A stretch of 64,000 bases of DNA. Source: Cricetomys ansorgei (lineage: Eukaryota > Chordata > Mammalia > Rodentia > Nesomyidae). Below the pieces are notes generated by a model. That model was not told the DNA's origin, ran no database searches, and worked only from the letters and a program-made list of their open reading frames with translations. The position numbers were made by a program, and so were the translations under genes. The DNA is taken from contig JAMJFZ010000770.1 of assembly GCA_026225945.1 (NCBI GenBank), positions 3,132,001 to 3,196,000 of the forward strand. Reading direction: 5' to 3'. Below are positions 62,936-64,000 of the stretch, one piece after another. Each line of letters starts with the position of its first letter. Within the stretch, counting starts at the first letter, position 1.

Positions 62936-64000
62936 TCAAGCTCAAACAGCAGCACTCTCCACCCCTCTTCCTGGGAGGTGTCTCTCTGGCATTGCACCAG
63001 GGTCCAGGCTCCTCCTCCCCAAGAGGCCTAAGTCCCAAACATATAATCCTCAGCTGGGAAAATGATAGGCTTGCCCAGCAGCCACCCTCCAAAGGCCTGT
63101 GGGTAAGGAGCCAGGCTGTAGCCCTGGTGGTGATTAGGAGGGACCAGAATACACAGCCATAGAGTCATGGGAGGTCAACAGCAGGGGAAGATGCCATGGG
63201 GATTGTGAGGTGAAGAAAGATGATAGACAAGACCTTGGTACGGTCAGCAAAAGTTTACTCATCCTTGATCTGAGACTAAGGGAAGGAGTTCAGTCAGTAA
63301 GGCTCAAGGCATAGGCCTCAGACTTAGCCCTTGGGGCAACGTCAAGTGTACTGACTTCTGAGCTGTCTCAGGGTCCCTAGATGGGCCCCAGAGTATTTGA
63401 GAACAGCCTCTGGGATGGGTCTGCAGCTTGCCTGGGAATCCCAAGTGGCCTCTCTGTAACCTTTCCCTTTCACATACCTCACTTAGCAGAAGGGTGGGGC
63501 AGCTATAGGCCATCCACTCTGACTCTGACATCAACCCCCCTTGTCTCTTTAGAAGTAAGATGCTCATTTGTGGGTGGGGTCACAGGACTTGCTAGGGCAC
63601 AGAGAAAACAATTCAGGCCTGGATCACTCACAGTGATTACTCTCCACCAGGAAAGGCCACCAAAGAATTCTCAAAGCTGGCACACACAATCAGCCCTGGT
63701 AGGGAAGCTGTCAGCAGCCCTAGAGGACATTAGCTCTATATCCAAGACCATGGTGTTTCTTGGCCCATCACAATGGGTACCAAGGGCCTGGCTTGGAAAA
63801 GTGAGGTCCCAGATCAGACTGTGCTGCTCTGATCTCCCATCTGCTCCCCATCCCCCAGTGGCCCTAGACAAGTCATTTCCCTTCCAACCCTCAAGTTCTC
63901 ATTAAAATTAACATAGTAAGAGGCAAGATATAGAGGTGAGGGGTGGGAGTTAATCTATGGAGGGAAAGGAGTAGAAGCTGGGCTGTGAAAGCAGTGGTAT

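Overview
This is mammalian nuclear DNA from a muroid rodent. It carries B1, B2/B3 and ID/B4-type SINEs, rodent URR1-type hAT elements and long (CA/GT)n tracts, with older MIR, L2 and MLT1 remnants behind them. I cannot tell mouse from rat, hamster or vole by reading alone. There is no prokaryotic operon, CRISPR array or similar system.

One gene is recognisable: Zmiz1 (ZIMP10, a PIAS-like SP-RING transcriptional co-regulator), transcribed on the minus strand. Three exons with consensus splice sites encode the first 93 residues: 46324-46432 (49 nt of 5' UTR plus residues 1-20), 41895-42008 (residues 21-58) and 36467-36572 (residues 59-93 plus one base). The reading frame is continuous across both junctions. 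I could not find the upstream non-coding exons (above 46432) or the next coding exon (below 36467). The intron after residue 93 is therefore at least about 36 kb long if the next exon lies outside the window.

Layout from right to left, in the direction of transcription. 64000-46433 is 5' intron with a candidate homeodomain-rich regulatory element near 58 kb, a CTCF core match at 50.07 kb, two local duplications and a GT-rich minisatellite. 46432-36467 holds the three coding exons. 36466-1 is a very long intron. Near 10.9-12.5 kb it contains a strong CpG island with NF-Y and homeodomain-type motifs and three GTGAGT donor sites on the gene strand. This looks like an intragenic promoter that could make N-terminally truncated Zmiz1.

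The most unusual structure is a chimeric insertion inside a URR1 transposon (about 46961-47284). It is built from two pieces that also occur separately 0.6 kb and 2 kb further along (72 bp and 254 bp), and all seven differences are transitions. Most other open reading frames are chance ORFs in introns, repeats or the CpG island and are not annotated as genes. Repeat family names were assigned by eye and from memory of consensus sequences, without a library search.
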